Assembly: GCA_001586965.3 (NCBI GenBank)
Contig: LUCW03001909.1
Span: 1-44,759, forward strand
Length of the DNA stretch: 44,759 bases
Direction of reading: 5' to 3'
Origin: Sphaeroforma sirkka
Lineage: Eukaryota > Opisthokonta > Ichthyosporea > Ichthyophonida
Positions within the stretch are counted from its first letter, which is position 1, and each line of letters starts with the position of its first letter. The notes under the pieces were generated by a model, which made no database searches, was not told where the DNA came from, and saw nothing but the letters and a program-made list of their open reading frames with translations. Shown here piece after piece: positions 1-9,884 of this stretch. The translations under genes were made by a program, and so were the position numbers.

Positions 1-1202
1 TTTGAATGCTATGTTACACATCTCTCGATGAATGGTAAATCTTAAGTCATCGCCGAGTTCAGGGCATACAAATGGATCGAGGCTCACAGTTTACAGCAAC
101 GTAACGAGGCGCATGCTTGCGCGTATTTGGGATACTGCTTAAAGCACGCACCTACGGCCACACCACAAATACCATGGCAAGTTAGAGAGACTCCATGGTA
201 CACTGGTCCCTACAATGCTTGCATAACTGAAGTATGCACGTCTACCGACTACACTATGTGGGCTTGAATCACTGATTCAAACCACCAACATATACAATGC
301 TATACCCACCAACGAGAAGAGCTCATCCTTATACAAGAAGTTTACAGGATATGCATTTCCAATAGATATGTTCAGAACTTTCGGGTGTCACATCGCATAA
401 AAGAACCGTGATGCAGACGGCAAAACTCGACGGTAGAGCACTGGATGGCATTCTTCTCTTGCGCAAACCCTTGGACACAACACCGGACTCGTATCGTATA
501 TACTCACCACTGACCAAGCGTATAATACAAAGCCGAGACGTCTATATATTCGAAGATGAATTTTGTCTGGGAAGACAACAAATGTACAACCACTATCGCA
601 CCAGTCACTATCTGATACTACCTCAGTATCACCACTTCAGAGGTGCCAAGCGCTGTTTAAAGTATCTCGCTGGTACTTGAGGGCATCAGACTCGAATACA
701 CGAACAAAGAACCATGTATTCCCTATCCGAGTGCAGACAGTAGCTTTGCTAGGCGATGACACATCAAGACGATCCACCACCGGACGAGTGGGCATTATAG
801 CAGGTGTGCACCATTCATGTGGGGGAACAAACTTACAACGATTAGTAACAACGTCTACAACAGAGGCAGAATACGTAGCACAATATGATACAGCCAAAGA
901 CGCTGTATGGGCTAGGAATCGCTTCACAGAATTCGGCATTCCGATCGTGGAACCCACCACCATATAACAAGGTAACAAGTCAGCAATACTGATGGGAAAT
1001 GGTATCACAAAAATCCCGCCGTACAAAACATGTCGATCTACGATATCATCACATCAGGGAACTCACATCAAACAACACCATCAAGCTAAAAATATATACC
1101 ATCAGAACAACTACTCAGTGATTTCTTCACGAGGCCACTCAGCCGAGAGAAGTTTACCGACATACGCGACAGGTTAATGCCTCGGATGCCAGTATCAACA
1201 TA
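1..1202 (+). mobile_element. Ty1/Copia-type pol fossil (integrase C-terminus to RNase H)
   Basis: Remnant of a Copia-type LTR retrotransposon polyprotein. Recognisable parts in order: an integrase C-terminal patch around 370-390 (F-G-C-H) and 525-560 (S-R-D-V followed by an acidic residue, the usual end of the Copia integrase region); a K-Y-L-A-G-T patch at about 655-680 that marks the end of the RT/connection region; an RNase H core at about 845-930 (T-S-T-T-E-A-E-Y, then A-K-D-A-V-W); and a polyprotein C-terminus at about 1128-1202 (R-P-L-S-R-E-K-F-T-D-I-R). It is broken in many places, represented only by parts, and looks old. No LTR pair is visible. The order integrase before RNase H supports Copia over Gypsy. 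Motif reading is direct; the family assignment rests on known Copia domain order. Confidence 0.75.
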
Positions 1203-2040
1203 GTTCAATTTATAATAAAGGTAAGAATTTTTTAAGGTAAGTAGGTGTCAGATGCTTTGGGCTTCTATCTCTGACTGCAAAATATACAGATATATCGTAC
1301 CTTGTAAAAAAAGAGTGTGTACAAAACTGTTTGCATTATATGTAAAAAATGAAATTATAAATAATGTACACGCAATATATAACTATATATTTGTTCATAT
1401 AATTTTCCTATCGATAGACGCCCAAGTATTTACTTGTGCGACTGTGTTTTGACATAAAATACTCTGAAGTTAAGTTGAATCCCGCAGACAATTTGTATTC
1501 ATCGATACACATGATATTAGTAATTTACTGGTTCTCTTTAACTTTTTTATGCGTGATATCGTAAAGCTGTGTTGCATACCTGTGACAATTTGTATAGAAA
1601 TTCATTCGCAGAATACAAACAAAATCGTGAATTTCGCAGCCCACAGGTCCCTACAGGGACCACAACCTGTCCCCCCAGCATCCACGCCACAGTCCACACC
1701 GATTCAGTAAGCAAAATGTATTTTTTCAAGAAAATCTCGAGTATTTTTTTACCTGCGAAATTGTGATGCCTGTCCCCGTACAGACGAATATCCACGCCAG
1801 TCGTGAAGCCTGTCACTGTACACGAGATCGTCTACTCTACAGAAAAATCAACGTTTTCAACAATTTTCTTCGAGACAATACCAACAGCACCAATTGTAAA
1901 CGTCTTCGACAAATATGCATTGGTTCAACGCTTATCGCCCAATCCATCTACAGAGTCAACAACTTCACATTCCAGGTCTTAATTCTTCAACCTTCATTAG
2001 TCTTCAGTTTCCAATTTTCAGCCCTTTAGACTTCAGCCCT
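1203..2040. other. AT-rich intergenic stretch without a recognisable gene
   Basis: No coding region is supported. It may include the 3' flank or LTR of the Copia fossil, which ends at about 1202, but no LTR partner is in the window. A small perfect hairpin lies at 1646-1661 (GGTCCCT, two-base loop, AGGGACC), inside a weaker outer pairing of ACAGGT with ACCTGT. The phrases 'cctgtcccc' and 'atccacgcca' recur at 1665-1690 and 1768-1800, so there may be a decayed short duplication. Confidence 0.4.
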
Positions 2041-2046
2041 TGTTGA

Positions 2047-2096
2047 TGTAAAATTGAGGGGAGTGAGAGACTACAGGTCTCAGGCCAGATTTTACA
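2047..2096. repeat. Nested inverted repeat (50 bp)
   Basis: TGTAAAAT at 2047-2054 pairs with ATTTTACA at 2089-2096. Inside it, GAGAC at 2067-2071 pairs with GTCTC at 2077-2081 around a five-base loop. The structure begins and ends TG/CA and lies just left of the outer Ty3 fossil. It could be a fold-back remnant or an LTR-edge fragment; there is no second copy to decide. Confidence 0.4.
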
Positions 2097-2112
2097 GCAA
2101 GAAACCATCTTT

Positions 2113-2233
2113 AATTTATGGAAGTCATCAGAGTTAGCTCACTGTCGTCTATGATCAAAAGTCTTTAACATTTTTAAAAGAAATGAACCCTGATTCACAG
2201 TTGGTGAGCCGCTGGCATGACATTATTGCTAAG
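2113..2233 (+). mobile_element. Outer Ty3/Gypsy fossil, left fragment (RNase H region)
   Basis: This stretch closely matches 6633-6742 of the inner element, the RNase H segment that contains D-Q-K-S-L-T and M-N-P-D-S-Q-L-V-S-R-W-H-D. It stops exactly at the left LTR of the inner element and the same frame of homology resumes at 9885. It is therefore the left shoulder of an older copy into which the younger copy inserted. Its own 5' half and left LTR are not in the window. Confidence 0.85.
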
Positions 2234-2829
2234 TGTAGAAATACGGCCTCCGGTCAGTCTAAAATATCAAGATCAATTGAGATAATACATTGGTTTTTTT
2301 ATTTGTATTTTAAATAATTTAGTACAAGCTCTTTTTTCCAATATTTCCAAAGTGTTCTAAATTCACTTTGATGGCTCCAATAGCCTGAGTATTTGGTATG
2401 ACTCATCTACTTGGACCTATTTGAGACATTAGTAGATGTAGGGATACTATAAACTAAATTTTATAATCTCCGAACTACTACTTACAGATTTTGGTCCTCC
2501 CGCCAATCTCCAAAATCCAATAAGTCTTTTTTTTTTAACTTTTCTTCAGATGGAACTTTAATTATATCAGCTAATGTATTAACGTGACTTACGTTATTAT
2601 GTCTATTTACAAATTAGGCAAGTGGTCATGAACATTTAGTACTTCTAGTGAAAATTATTCAATAAAGAACAGCTAGAGGTACGCCCTGTGTGATCGAGGA
2701 TATTTAGGCTCTTAACAAGAGGCAGTCCTGATCATTCTTACACAAGCTACCACTGCTAAATCCTAACTGACTAAATTGTATTTTAGTTTAATATAGTTTG
2801 AAACCTAGTAATTTCCATCGAAGTTTACA
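2234..2829 (+). repeat. 5' LTR of inner Ty3/Gypsy element
   Basis: 596 bp, TGTAGA...TTTACA, near-identical to 9287-9884. It holds an AATAAA signal at 2661-2666. No clear tRNA primer-binding site is recognised immediately downstream from 2830. Confidence 0.93.
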
Positions 2830-2907
2830 TATTTTCAGTTATTTAGTAGTTACAGTAGTGTACTGCTTCTAGACTGTCTGACATCGATTTACTATCCAGC
2901 AAATACT

Positions 2908-4360
2908 ATGGCTAAGGGTACTTCTAAAGGCAAGGGAGCCGCTAGCTCTAGGCCTGCTAAGCCTGCCGAGGTTCCTGAGGTCCCTGTGGAAACACCTAGC
3001 CTGTCTGGAGTTGAGCCTGCCGAGGATACTGTGGGGAAGCAAATTCTGAGGTTGGTACAGAGGATTATTCTGAGGATGACTCGTCGGATCCTAAAGCCTT
3101 GGAAGAAGAGGTATCTACTACCGCGGAAAGGCTCGCCAGCGTCCGTGTATCACCTAGGAGTGAAGCTCAGGACCCCAGCTTGCCCCCCCCCTGACCACGT
3201 GCCGTCAAATATTGGGGATAAACGTCGAAAGGCTGGAAAATTCGTGGATACGAATGTCGGGGGGCATTATAACTCCACATCTAAAGGACACTCCAGCACA
3301 AATCCGGAGTGAAAAGGAAGTATTGGACCTGTCCGAAAATTTCGGTTTCGCCATCGATGGAGAAGCCATTCCATTGAGCTCAAATCTTGGGGCCGAAGCT
3401 GAGGACGCCATAACTCGACAACGAGTGGTTGGATCCTCTCAATCTCGACGCCAATTGAACCGCACTGAAGCGCTCTTGAAGGAGCTAGCGGCAGCAGCAG
3501 TTGTGGACCCTTCTATCGTGTCCCACTTGGCTGATATTCTTCCTATACCGAAGAAGAAAAAAAATTCGGGCCGGGTTTCGAACCTGAGACCTACTGGTTT
3601 ACCAGCCAGTATGTTTTTACCACTAAGCCAGTTACCACTGGCGAGAGAGATAATATTTCAAAATTTAATCTCTATAGCTCTGATGCTACCATTGACCATC
3701 CTCTTGACAAACCTAACCCAGTCAGAGGATATGATCGTATGGAACTCGATGAGGCTTACCATCCTCGTAATATCGACCCTCATTTGCCAACTAACCCTGG
3801 TAATCACGATTTTGGCAATCGCTACACCAGTACCTCGTTAGAGAGTTCCCGCTCTAATCCTGAGGATGAGGAAGTGAGAACCAGACATACTCGTCTCAGG
3901 CTATTACGCTCTGGTATGCAAGTCCTTGAGGACCGTCTATTGAATGACTCTGACCTTGACGATAGGAAAGCGGATAACATCTGCTATCTAATCGATAACA
4001 AGAGAAAGGAAATAGACACCATCTTGGCACTAGCAGCCCGTAGCACTGAGCATGAGCCTCGTGAACACTTAGAACCAAGCTTTATAAAGCAGCTAGGTAA
4101 CGCGCAGGCTGAGGTCGATTTCTCTACTAATGAGAGTACAGTGGAGACACTGAAGGCCTTCGACCAACTTAAGGAGTCTGCCAGCCTTAGGGATAAGCAG
4201 ATGATGAATGCCTTTATTCATTTCTGTGAGCCAGGTGAATGGCGAACTATCTTGAAGGCTCATGAGCCCAACTGGAAAGCCCTACCCTGGCACCAGTTGC
4301 GTGATAATATACTTAACACCTTTTTTTTGAAGATGCACGTGACCGTGAACTTTTAGAGTC
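2908..4360 (+). mobile_element. Gag-like region of the inner Ty3 element
   Basis: The region starts about 80 bp after the 5' LTR with an ATG and a basic, Ala/Pro/Ser-rich leader (M-A-K-G-T-S-K-G-K-G). It continues with charged, helix-prone sequence; the part at about 4090-4330 (E-V-D-F-S, then F-C-E-P-G-E-W-R-T-I-L-K) looks like a capsid-type fold. Assignment rests on position between LTR and zinc knuckle/protease, because gag sequences diverge quickly. It is broken. A tRNA-like insertion lies within it (3565-3650). Confidence 0.65.
3565..3650 (-). mobile_element. tRNA-derived SINE-like sequence (possible tRNA-Thr head)
   Basis: On the minus strand there is an A-box match (TGGCTTAGTGGT) followed about 34 bases later by a B-box match (GGTTCGAAACC), and then a run of eight T (pol III terminator-like) at 3557-3564. 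An anticodon-arm-like stem ACTGG/CCAGT encloses an eight-base loop CTGGTAAA; if one A is extra, the anticodon would be GGT (Thr). The acceptor stem does not pair, so this is not a working tRNA gene. A tRNA-derived SINE or SINE head inserted in gag fits best. No target duplication is evident. Confidence 0.5.
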
Positions 4361-4749
4361 TCGCAAGTTCTTTGCGAACGATACCACTATTCGAGGTGCT
4401 CTAGCTCATATGACACATATGAATACTCGGATGGGTGGTCGTACCTATACTGGCGAATATTTATTAATTTGTCAGATGATGGAGACTCTGGGAGCTAACC
4501 TCTTTAGAGAAAGTCAATGATGACATCATCGCCTATGGTGATTTGCGATCTATGCCTTGGTCTGTCTTTGAGAAGATAGTACACAAGCATACCAATTCCT
4601 CTACTAGAGTACTTAGTACCACGAGCTACACCCAGCCCACTAAGCGAAACGCAGTAGAGACTAATACTGCGCGTAGTACTAAGAAACCTCGCACTACTAC
4701 TGGAGGGGGGGTACTGGCTCTACTTCTACCGAACCAAAAGGTGATAAGA

Positions 4750-4950
4750 AGGTGAGAGCGCCTTGCAAGAAGTGTGGTTACAACCTCACAAAACGTAATG
4801 GCAAGTGGAATGGTAGACACGACCCTGTTAAGTGTGCACCAGGCAAGCCAGATTTTGGACACTATATGAAAGAGTGTGCTACTTGCAAGGGTACTAACGG
4901 TTGGCACAAAGAGGATTGCAAGGACTTACCAGACGTCCAAGTTAAGCACT
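4750..4950 (+). mobile_element. Zinc-knuckle-like segment of Ty3 gag
   Basis: Two Cys/His clusters lie close together. One reads C-x2-C ... H-x4-C (C-K-K-C-G-Y, then H-D-P-V-K-C); the second reads C-x2-C-x6-H-x3-C (C-A-T-C, then W-H-K-E-D-C). The spacings differ from the canonical CX2CX4HX4C retroviral knuckle but the position between gag and protease is right for an RNA-binding nucleocapsid segment. Confidence 0.6.
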
Positions 4951-5049
4951 GACAGTACCATATGTGCGCACTAGAGCAAGATTATGAGAAAATGTTCAAT
5001 AAAATCTATACCAAAGGAGATGAACGTATCTTTCAAACAGTTTTCGTAA

Positions 5050-5310
5050 ATGGAGAGAAAAGTTATGGCACTATTTGATCCAGGGGCTGAAGTCTCTGCT
5101 ATCTCACGCCGAGTAGCCTACGCTACAGATATGGCTGTCCATAACGAAACAACTGATTTAATTTTGGGAAATGGCAAAGTTACTACTTGCGAACAAGCCA
5201 TTGACTATGCACACATAATGCTGTCAGATAGAAGAGAAGTGAAGACTCACCTAATCGTTACTGACATGTCTCAGAAATACGATTTAATTATAGGTATGAC
5301 TGATCTTCTC
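5050..5310 (+). mobile_element. Aspartic protease domain of the inner Ty3 element
   Basis: It holds an L-F-D-P-G-A-E-V-S-A-I active-site motif (family D-[ST]-G-A form, here with Pro) near 5070-5100. It is followed by the hydrophobic D-L-I-I-G-M-T-D-L-L stretch near 5282-5308, the second conserved retropepsin element (I-I/L-G-x-D). It lies directly upstream of the RT domain, as in other Ty3 polyproteins. Confidence 0.8.
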
Positions 5311-5559
5311 AGTTTAGGTATAACACTCACTGGTCTGCCTAATGGGCTAGACTCGAATAAAGATCAGTCAGATGATAATATGTTAAAGATACCTAAACCT
5401 CCGGAAGGTGAAGCAAAGGATATGATTCCGCACTTCACCGATATAATTATGGACTTAATTATACAAAACAGGAAGATTGCAATAACTGACTGGTGTATGT
5501 TTAAGTTCTCTAATGGGTACGTTAGACTTGACTTAACAAACGTCGACTTCTCTAAGTTA

Positions 5560-6260
5560 AAGTGTCCTTCACATAACTACGTGAGTTGGAGACACAAAGA
5601 CGTTGTCAAAACCCAAATCGAAGATTGGTTAAAACAGGGTCTAATTGAAATCAATTATGATGCAACCCCAGTTAACTTAGCTCTCTTAGCGGTCGATCAA
5701 TATAAATCTGATGGAACGTTTAGTAAAACAAGAGTAGTACTAGACCTGTCGCCAATCAACAAACTAGTTCCGCAACATAGTTTTCCCTTACCTAAGATAA
5801 GCGAGATACTACGCAAAATGGAGGGTGCGACTATTTTTTCCAAGATAGACTTAAAAGCTGCATTCCATCAACTACAAATATATCAGCCTCATAGGAAATA
5901 CTTTTCCTTTACTTGGCAAGGTAAGAAGTACCAGTTTAAAGGTGCACCTGAAGGCTTACACATGTTACCTTCTTTCTTCCAACAAGTTATGATGGAACTA
6001 TTTGCGGACCTGTCGTATAACGTATCAGTCTATTTAGATGATATAGTTATCTTTACAAAGACAGCACATGAACATGCTAAACTCGTTAAAGAAGTCTTAA
6101 AGCGACTTAATCATGCTAAACTTAAGATTAACGAAGACAAGTGTTCTTTTGCTAAAGATACTATACACTTACTTGGCTACAAAGTATCTGCAGAAGGGGT
6201 AGAAATTGATCCTGGCAAGAAACAGTTTCTGTTGGATTTATCAACACCAATTACTGGAAG
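5560..6260 (+). mobile_element. Reverse transcriptase domain of the inner Ty3 element
   Basis: Fingers/palm motifs appear in order: V-V-L-D-L-S-P-I-N-K, F-P-L-P-K-I, F-S-K-I-D-L-K-A-A-F-H-Q, F-T-W-Q-G-K-K-Y-Q-F-K, G-A-P-E-G-L-H-M-L-P-S-F-F-Q, and the catalytic Y-L-D-D-I-V-I-F at about 6031-6054. Then come K-L-K-I-N-E-D-K-C-S-F and the L-G-Y-K-V-S motif. This is a standard Ty3/Gypsy RT. Confidence 0.93.
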
Positions 6261-6419
6261 AGATGTGAACTCTGTGTGTGGGTTTGTTAACTTCTTTTTT
6301 TTCTCATTACTTAAAGCCTTTCAGTCACCTACGGCTGCACAAAGGACCTTTGGGAAAGCTTTGGACTAAAGAATGTGATGATGCATTTAAACTAGTCAAA
6401 AGTAAAGTAATGGACGCAC

Positions 6420-6810
6420 CCATCATGCAGTACCCTGTGGATGGTGTCCCATTCCAAGTAGCAACCGACGCTTCAGATCGAGCGGTAGGTGGAGTGCTTT
6501 ACCAAACGATAAATGGTAAACCGCGCTACATACAATTCTTTAGCAAGAGTTATAATAAGAGTCAACGGAATTACCCTACCGTTAAACAAGAGCTCCTTGC
6601 TATAGTTACTGCGCTAAGACAGTTTAAAGACTACCTTTATGGAAGTTACTTTACTGTCGCCTGTGATCAAAAGTCTTTAACATACTTAAAAGATATGAAC
6701 CCTGATTCACAGTTGGTGAGCCGCTGGCATGACATTATTGCCAAGTTCGCTTTTAATATAACACACATACCAGGAATACATAACCATCTTCCTGACATGC
6801 TCTCTCGACT
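6420..6810 (+). mobile_element. RNase H domain of the inner Ty3 element
   Basis: It shows F-Q-V-A-T-D-A-S-D near 6451-6477, the E of K-Q-E-L-L-A-I-V-T-A-L near 6585-6617, the D of V-A-C-D-Q-K-S-L near 6655-6678, and the end motif H-I-P-G-I-H-N-H-L-P-D-M-L-S-R-L at about 6763-6810. These are the catalytic acidic residues and terminal pattern of Ty3 RNase H. The outer element keeps parts of the same domain at 2113-2233 and about 9890-9960. Confidence 0.9.
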
Positions 6811-6869
6811 TGTGCCCGACTACCAGAAAACAGTCAAAGAGTTATTAGCAACCGATTGGATGCTAAATA

Positions 6870-7260
6870 AGAAATGGTTTAACCTCGCTCAATCACGATG
6901 GGGTCCATTTACTGTTGATATGTTCGCCGCAGAACATAACAAACAGGTTTCTGAATATAGGTCGTTGACTCATCCTAAAGGTGATGCATTTCAGCTTGAC
7001 TTATCAAAGCATAATGCGTGGGCTAACCCACCTTGTCAACTTATCGCACAGTTGTTAAATTATGTTAATATTACTAAATCTACCATTACGCTGTGTTGTC
7101 CCTTACGTAACTCCGACCCATGGATACGTGATTTAATTAATATGATTCAAGACGAACCTATTTATGTCGACCGTGAAACCGACACGTTCTTGTATCAGGG
7201 ATCCTATTCTATTAAGAAGACGCCTTGGAAACACACCATTGTTTGTCGCATCGGTCCTGC
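6870..7260 (+). mobile_element. DIRS/Dam-methyltransferase-like domain between RNase H and integrase
   Basis: After RNase H comes W-G-P-F-T-V-D-M-F-A-A-E-H-N, then P-K-G-D-A-F-Q-L-D-L-S, then A-N-P-P and Q-L-I-A-Q-L-L, then D-P-W-I-R-D-L. This follows the pattern D-x-F-A-x3-N ... D-A-F ... N-P-P-x2-L-I found after RNase H in DIRS-type elements, where it is called a Dam-like N6-adenine methyltransferase domain; N-P-P resembles methyltransferase motif IV. The outer copy keeps it at about 10020-10400. Placement in a Ty3 element with an integrase is not what I would expect. Activity is not implied. Confidence 0.6.
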
Positions 7261-7659
7261 AGGTACCACTAAGTGGAAACCCTCAACCGAATTCTTAGCT
7301 AAACTAGAGGAGTCCAAAGAGTTTGAACAAAAGCTCAAGACTCGTACAACACATGCACCCAACAAGATTGTAGTCGAGGTAATGCCGATTGAAACGGCAT
7401 TAGATCGTAAAAAAACATGGAACTAGCTAAGGCCATGGATCAAAGACTCAAAACTCTAAGAGAACCTGAAGCTCGCACTCAACTACTTAAAGCGCTGCTT
7501 AAAGAACAGCCAGGAGTTGCGAAACAACTGAAGAAGATACTTCCACAATCCAATGTTGTCAATTATGTATCTCAGGACTCTACCCCTCCTGATACCGAGG
7601 TTGCCCTTTCCAACAGGACTATGGTTCATCCAGCCAGCGTTACGCAGAATCTGACTGAC

Positions 7660-8480
7660 TTAGAGGAGCTCGAAAGTAGAGTTAAAATTATACATAATTT
7701 AACGCATCGAGCATATGAGCATACTTATAAAATGGCTATTCGTGCAGGGCTTGATCACCCGGCGCTGAAAGAAACCATACGTGAAGTATACCGACGCTGT
7801 ACTGATTGTGAAAAGAACCAGATCAAGCGATACGGTTGGGCACCCCTAAAAAAGTGTGACAGAAGACCAACCGATGCGCCGAGTCATAGTTGATTTGGTT
7901 AAACTCCCGTGATCCAAGCATACTGGCGATGTATATATCTGTCATTTCTTATGTGTGGCTTCGGGCTATAACTTGCTTTATGCAATACCGAACAAACGTC
8001 CACAAACAGTGGCAGAATTATGCTATCACGTCTTCAATGACTTCGGTTTCCCCGAGTACTATGTTCTGATAACGGTAGTGAGTTTTGTACCGACGTAATG
8101 GAGGCACTTATACTCGTATCAGGCATGACCCATAGGCGTGGTGTTCCTTACAAACCTCAAACGCAGGGTGCAAATGAGACACGTCATAGAGAACTTAAGA
8201 AACTCTTGCGTACCGCACTAGACGACGTTGAGGATATGTGGCCTTATCATTTGAAATGGGTTCAGACTCAAATGAATAACTGCATGAATCCTCAAACTGG
8301 AACACTCCCGTTTCACTATTTCTTTGGCCGCTATAGTGAATTACAAGCAACGTTTGATAAAACTGCGCCCGAGAAACACGCTACCCCGTGGCTACAAAAG
8401 ATCGAGCATATGCAGAACGTTGTTTACCCCTGTTTACTCGAGCACAAAAATCGCGTCCTACTTAAAGCGTATGACCGATG
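7660..8480 (+). mobile_element. Integrase domain of the inner Ty3 element
   Basis: It opens with an HHCC-type zinc-binding segment (H-N-L-T-H, then R-R-C-T-D-C-E-K-N at about 7790-7820). A DDE core follows, with I-V-D-L-V-K-L-P-like sequence, D-N-G-S-E-F-C-T-D, and the E of A-N-E-T in P-Y-K-P-Q-T-Q-G-A-N-E-T. The region after it (L-K-W-V-Q-T-Q-M-N) is typical of Ty3 integrase. The element is broken within this part of the polyprotein. Confidence 0.85.
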
Positions 8481-8489
8481 GAATAACAC

Positions 8490-9160
8490 TAAGAACATTG
8501 TTCAGTTCAAAGTCGGCGATTACGTTAACATTATAAATCGAAACGCCAACGTTACCGAACTCTCTTCTAAGACGATAGGACCTTTGTTATTTCCTACCAT
8601 GATGAGAAGAGTGATACTTACGAAGTGAATAACATTGATGGTACTAGCGCAACTAATCTAGGCACTCACCGTATCCCTACCTCCGAACTCTCATTCGCTC
8701 GCTCATTTGATTCTGATGTACCAGTTATGGAGTCACAAGTCAAAGATATAATTGACAAAACATCCGAAGACGGTTACACTTACTACAAGACCCGTTTCAT
8801 GGATGGGACAATAGCTTGGCTAACCTCCGATGCATTTCGTGAATCTCACGACTTTCTTCGTATCTTTAATAAGAAATGGAATAAGCGTTTACATAAGAAC
8901 ACACGAGATAAACGAAAAGGGTTTCCTCAGGTGACTACAAACCCTGACGGATCTGAAATTCCCTATTTGCCACCTACTTCCTACGTGACTAAACTTTCTG
9001 ATCTGCTTACCAACAGTGCAGAAAATTGTTCAAACTTACTTACTAATGAAGAACAGCCTTTGGCTATTACCTTACCAAATAATAAACGTAAGGCGCCTAC
9101 ATCGGAAATGGTTACTGGACCAAATACTAAACGACATAGAGTACAACATGAGTCTTGAAC
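8490..9160 (+). mobile_element. GPY/F-like module, chromodomain-like segment and C-terminal tail
   Basis: F-K-V-G-D-Y-V-N-I followed by L-S-S-K-T-I-G-P-L-L-F resembles the GPY/F module at the end of Ty3 integrases. At about 8727-8880 there is V-K-D-I-I-D-K ... Y-Y-K-T-R-F-M-D-G-T-I-A-W-L-T ... F-L-R-I-F-N-K-K-W. It matches the chromodomain pattern of chromoviruses: I-I/L-D start, Y-x-V/T-R-F strand, W-L/E-x2 helix lead, terminal helix. In that family it guides integration to particular chromatin. A basic tail ends near 9158. Confidence 0.65.
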
Positions 9161-9286
9161 TCGTACATATAGGCACATACTTACTCGATAAGTCATGACC
9201 GAAACCGTTTTTACTTTGGTTTTCGCTTTACCAACTAGATCGTATCTTAACGTACGTTCGTAGTTCTAAAAGCTACTGGGGGGCTA

Positions 9287-9884
9287 TGTAGAAATACGGC
9301 CTCCGGTCAGTCTAAAATATCAAGATCAATTGAGATAATACATTGGTTTTTTATTTGTATTTTAAATAATTTAGTACAAGCTCTTTTTCCAATATTTCCA
9401 AAGTGTTCTAAATTCACTTTGATGGCTCCAATAGCCTGAGTATTTGGTATGACTCATCTACTTGGACCTATTTGAGACATTAGTAGATGTAGGATATTAT
9501 AAACTAAATTTTATAATCTCCGAACTACTACTTACAGATTTTGGTCCTCCCGCCAATCTCCAAAATCCAATAAGTCTTTTTTTTTTTTTTTAACTTTTCT
9601 TCAGATGGAACTTTAATTATATCAGCTAATGTATTAACGTGACTTACGTTATTATGTCTATTTACAAATTAGGCAAGTGGTCATGAACATTTAGTACTTC
9701 TAGTGAAAATTATTCAATAAAGAACAGCTAGAGGTACGCCCTGTGTGATCGAGGATATTTAGGCTCTTAACAAGAGGCAGTCCCGATCATTCTTACACAA
9801 GCTACCACTGCTAAATCCTAACTGACTAAATTGTATTTTAGTTTAATATAGTTTGAAACCTAGTAATTTCCATCGAAGTTTACA
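9287..9884 (+). repeat. 3' LTR of inner Ty3/Gypsy element
   Basis: 598 bp, TGTAGA...TTTACA, near-identical to 2234-2829, with an AATAAA signal at 9716-9721. A short G-rich tract (CTGGGGGGCTA, about 9276-9286) lies just upstream where the polypurine tract is expected. TAAG after it duplicates the bases before the 5' LTR. Confidence 0.93.

Larger units (their letters stand above)
2234..9884 (+). mobile_element. Nearly full-length Ty3/Gypsy (chromovirus-type) LTR retrotransposon, inserted in a relative
   Basis: A 7.65-kb element with two LTRs (2234-2829 and 9287-9884). Both start TG and end CA. The flanks carry a 4-bp direct repeat, TAAG, before the left LTR and after the right LTR. Order of parts: gag-like region, zinc-knuckle-like segment, aspartic protease, RT, RNase H, methyltransferase-like domain, integrase, GPY/F-like module and chromodomain-like segment. 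RT-RNase H before integrase defines Ty3/Gypsy. By eye the LTRs differ at about two bases plus four homopolymer-length changes, so the insertion is recent. The coding region has several interruptions (fewer than about ten); some may be frameshifts or read-through normal for the family. I treat it as a young but broken fossil. Confidence 0.93.

Noticed and set aside
637-1026. 129-codon minus-strand frame over the Copia fossil
   Set aside because: Antisense shadow of the plus-strand RNase H region, which carries the recognisable motifs.
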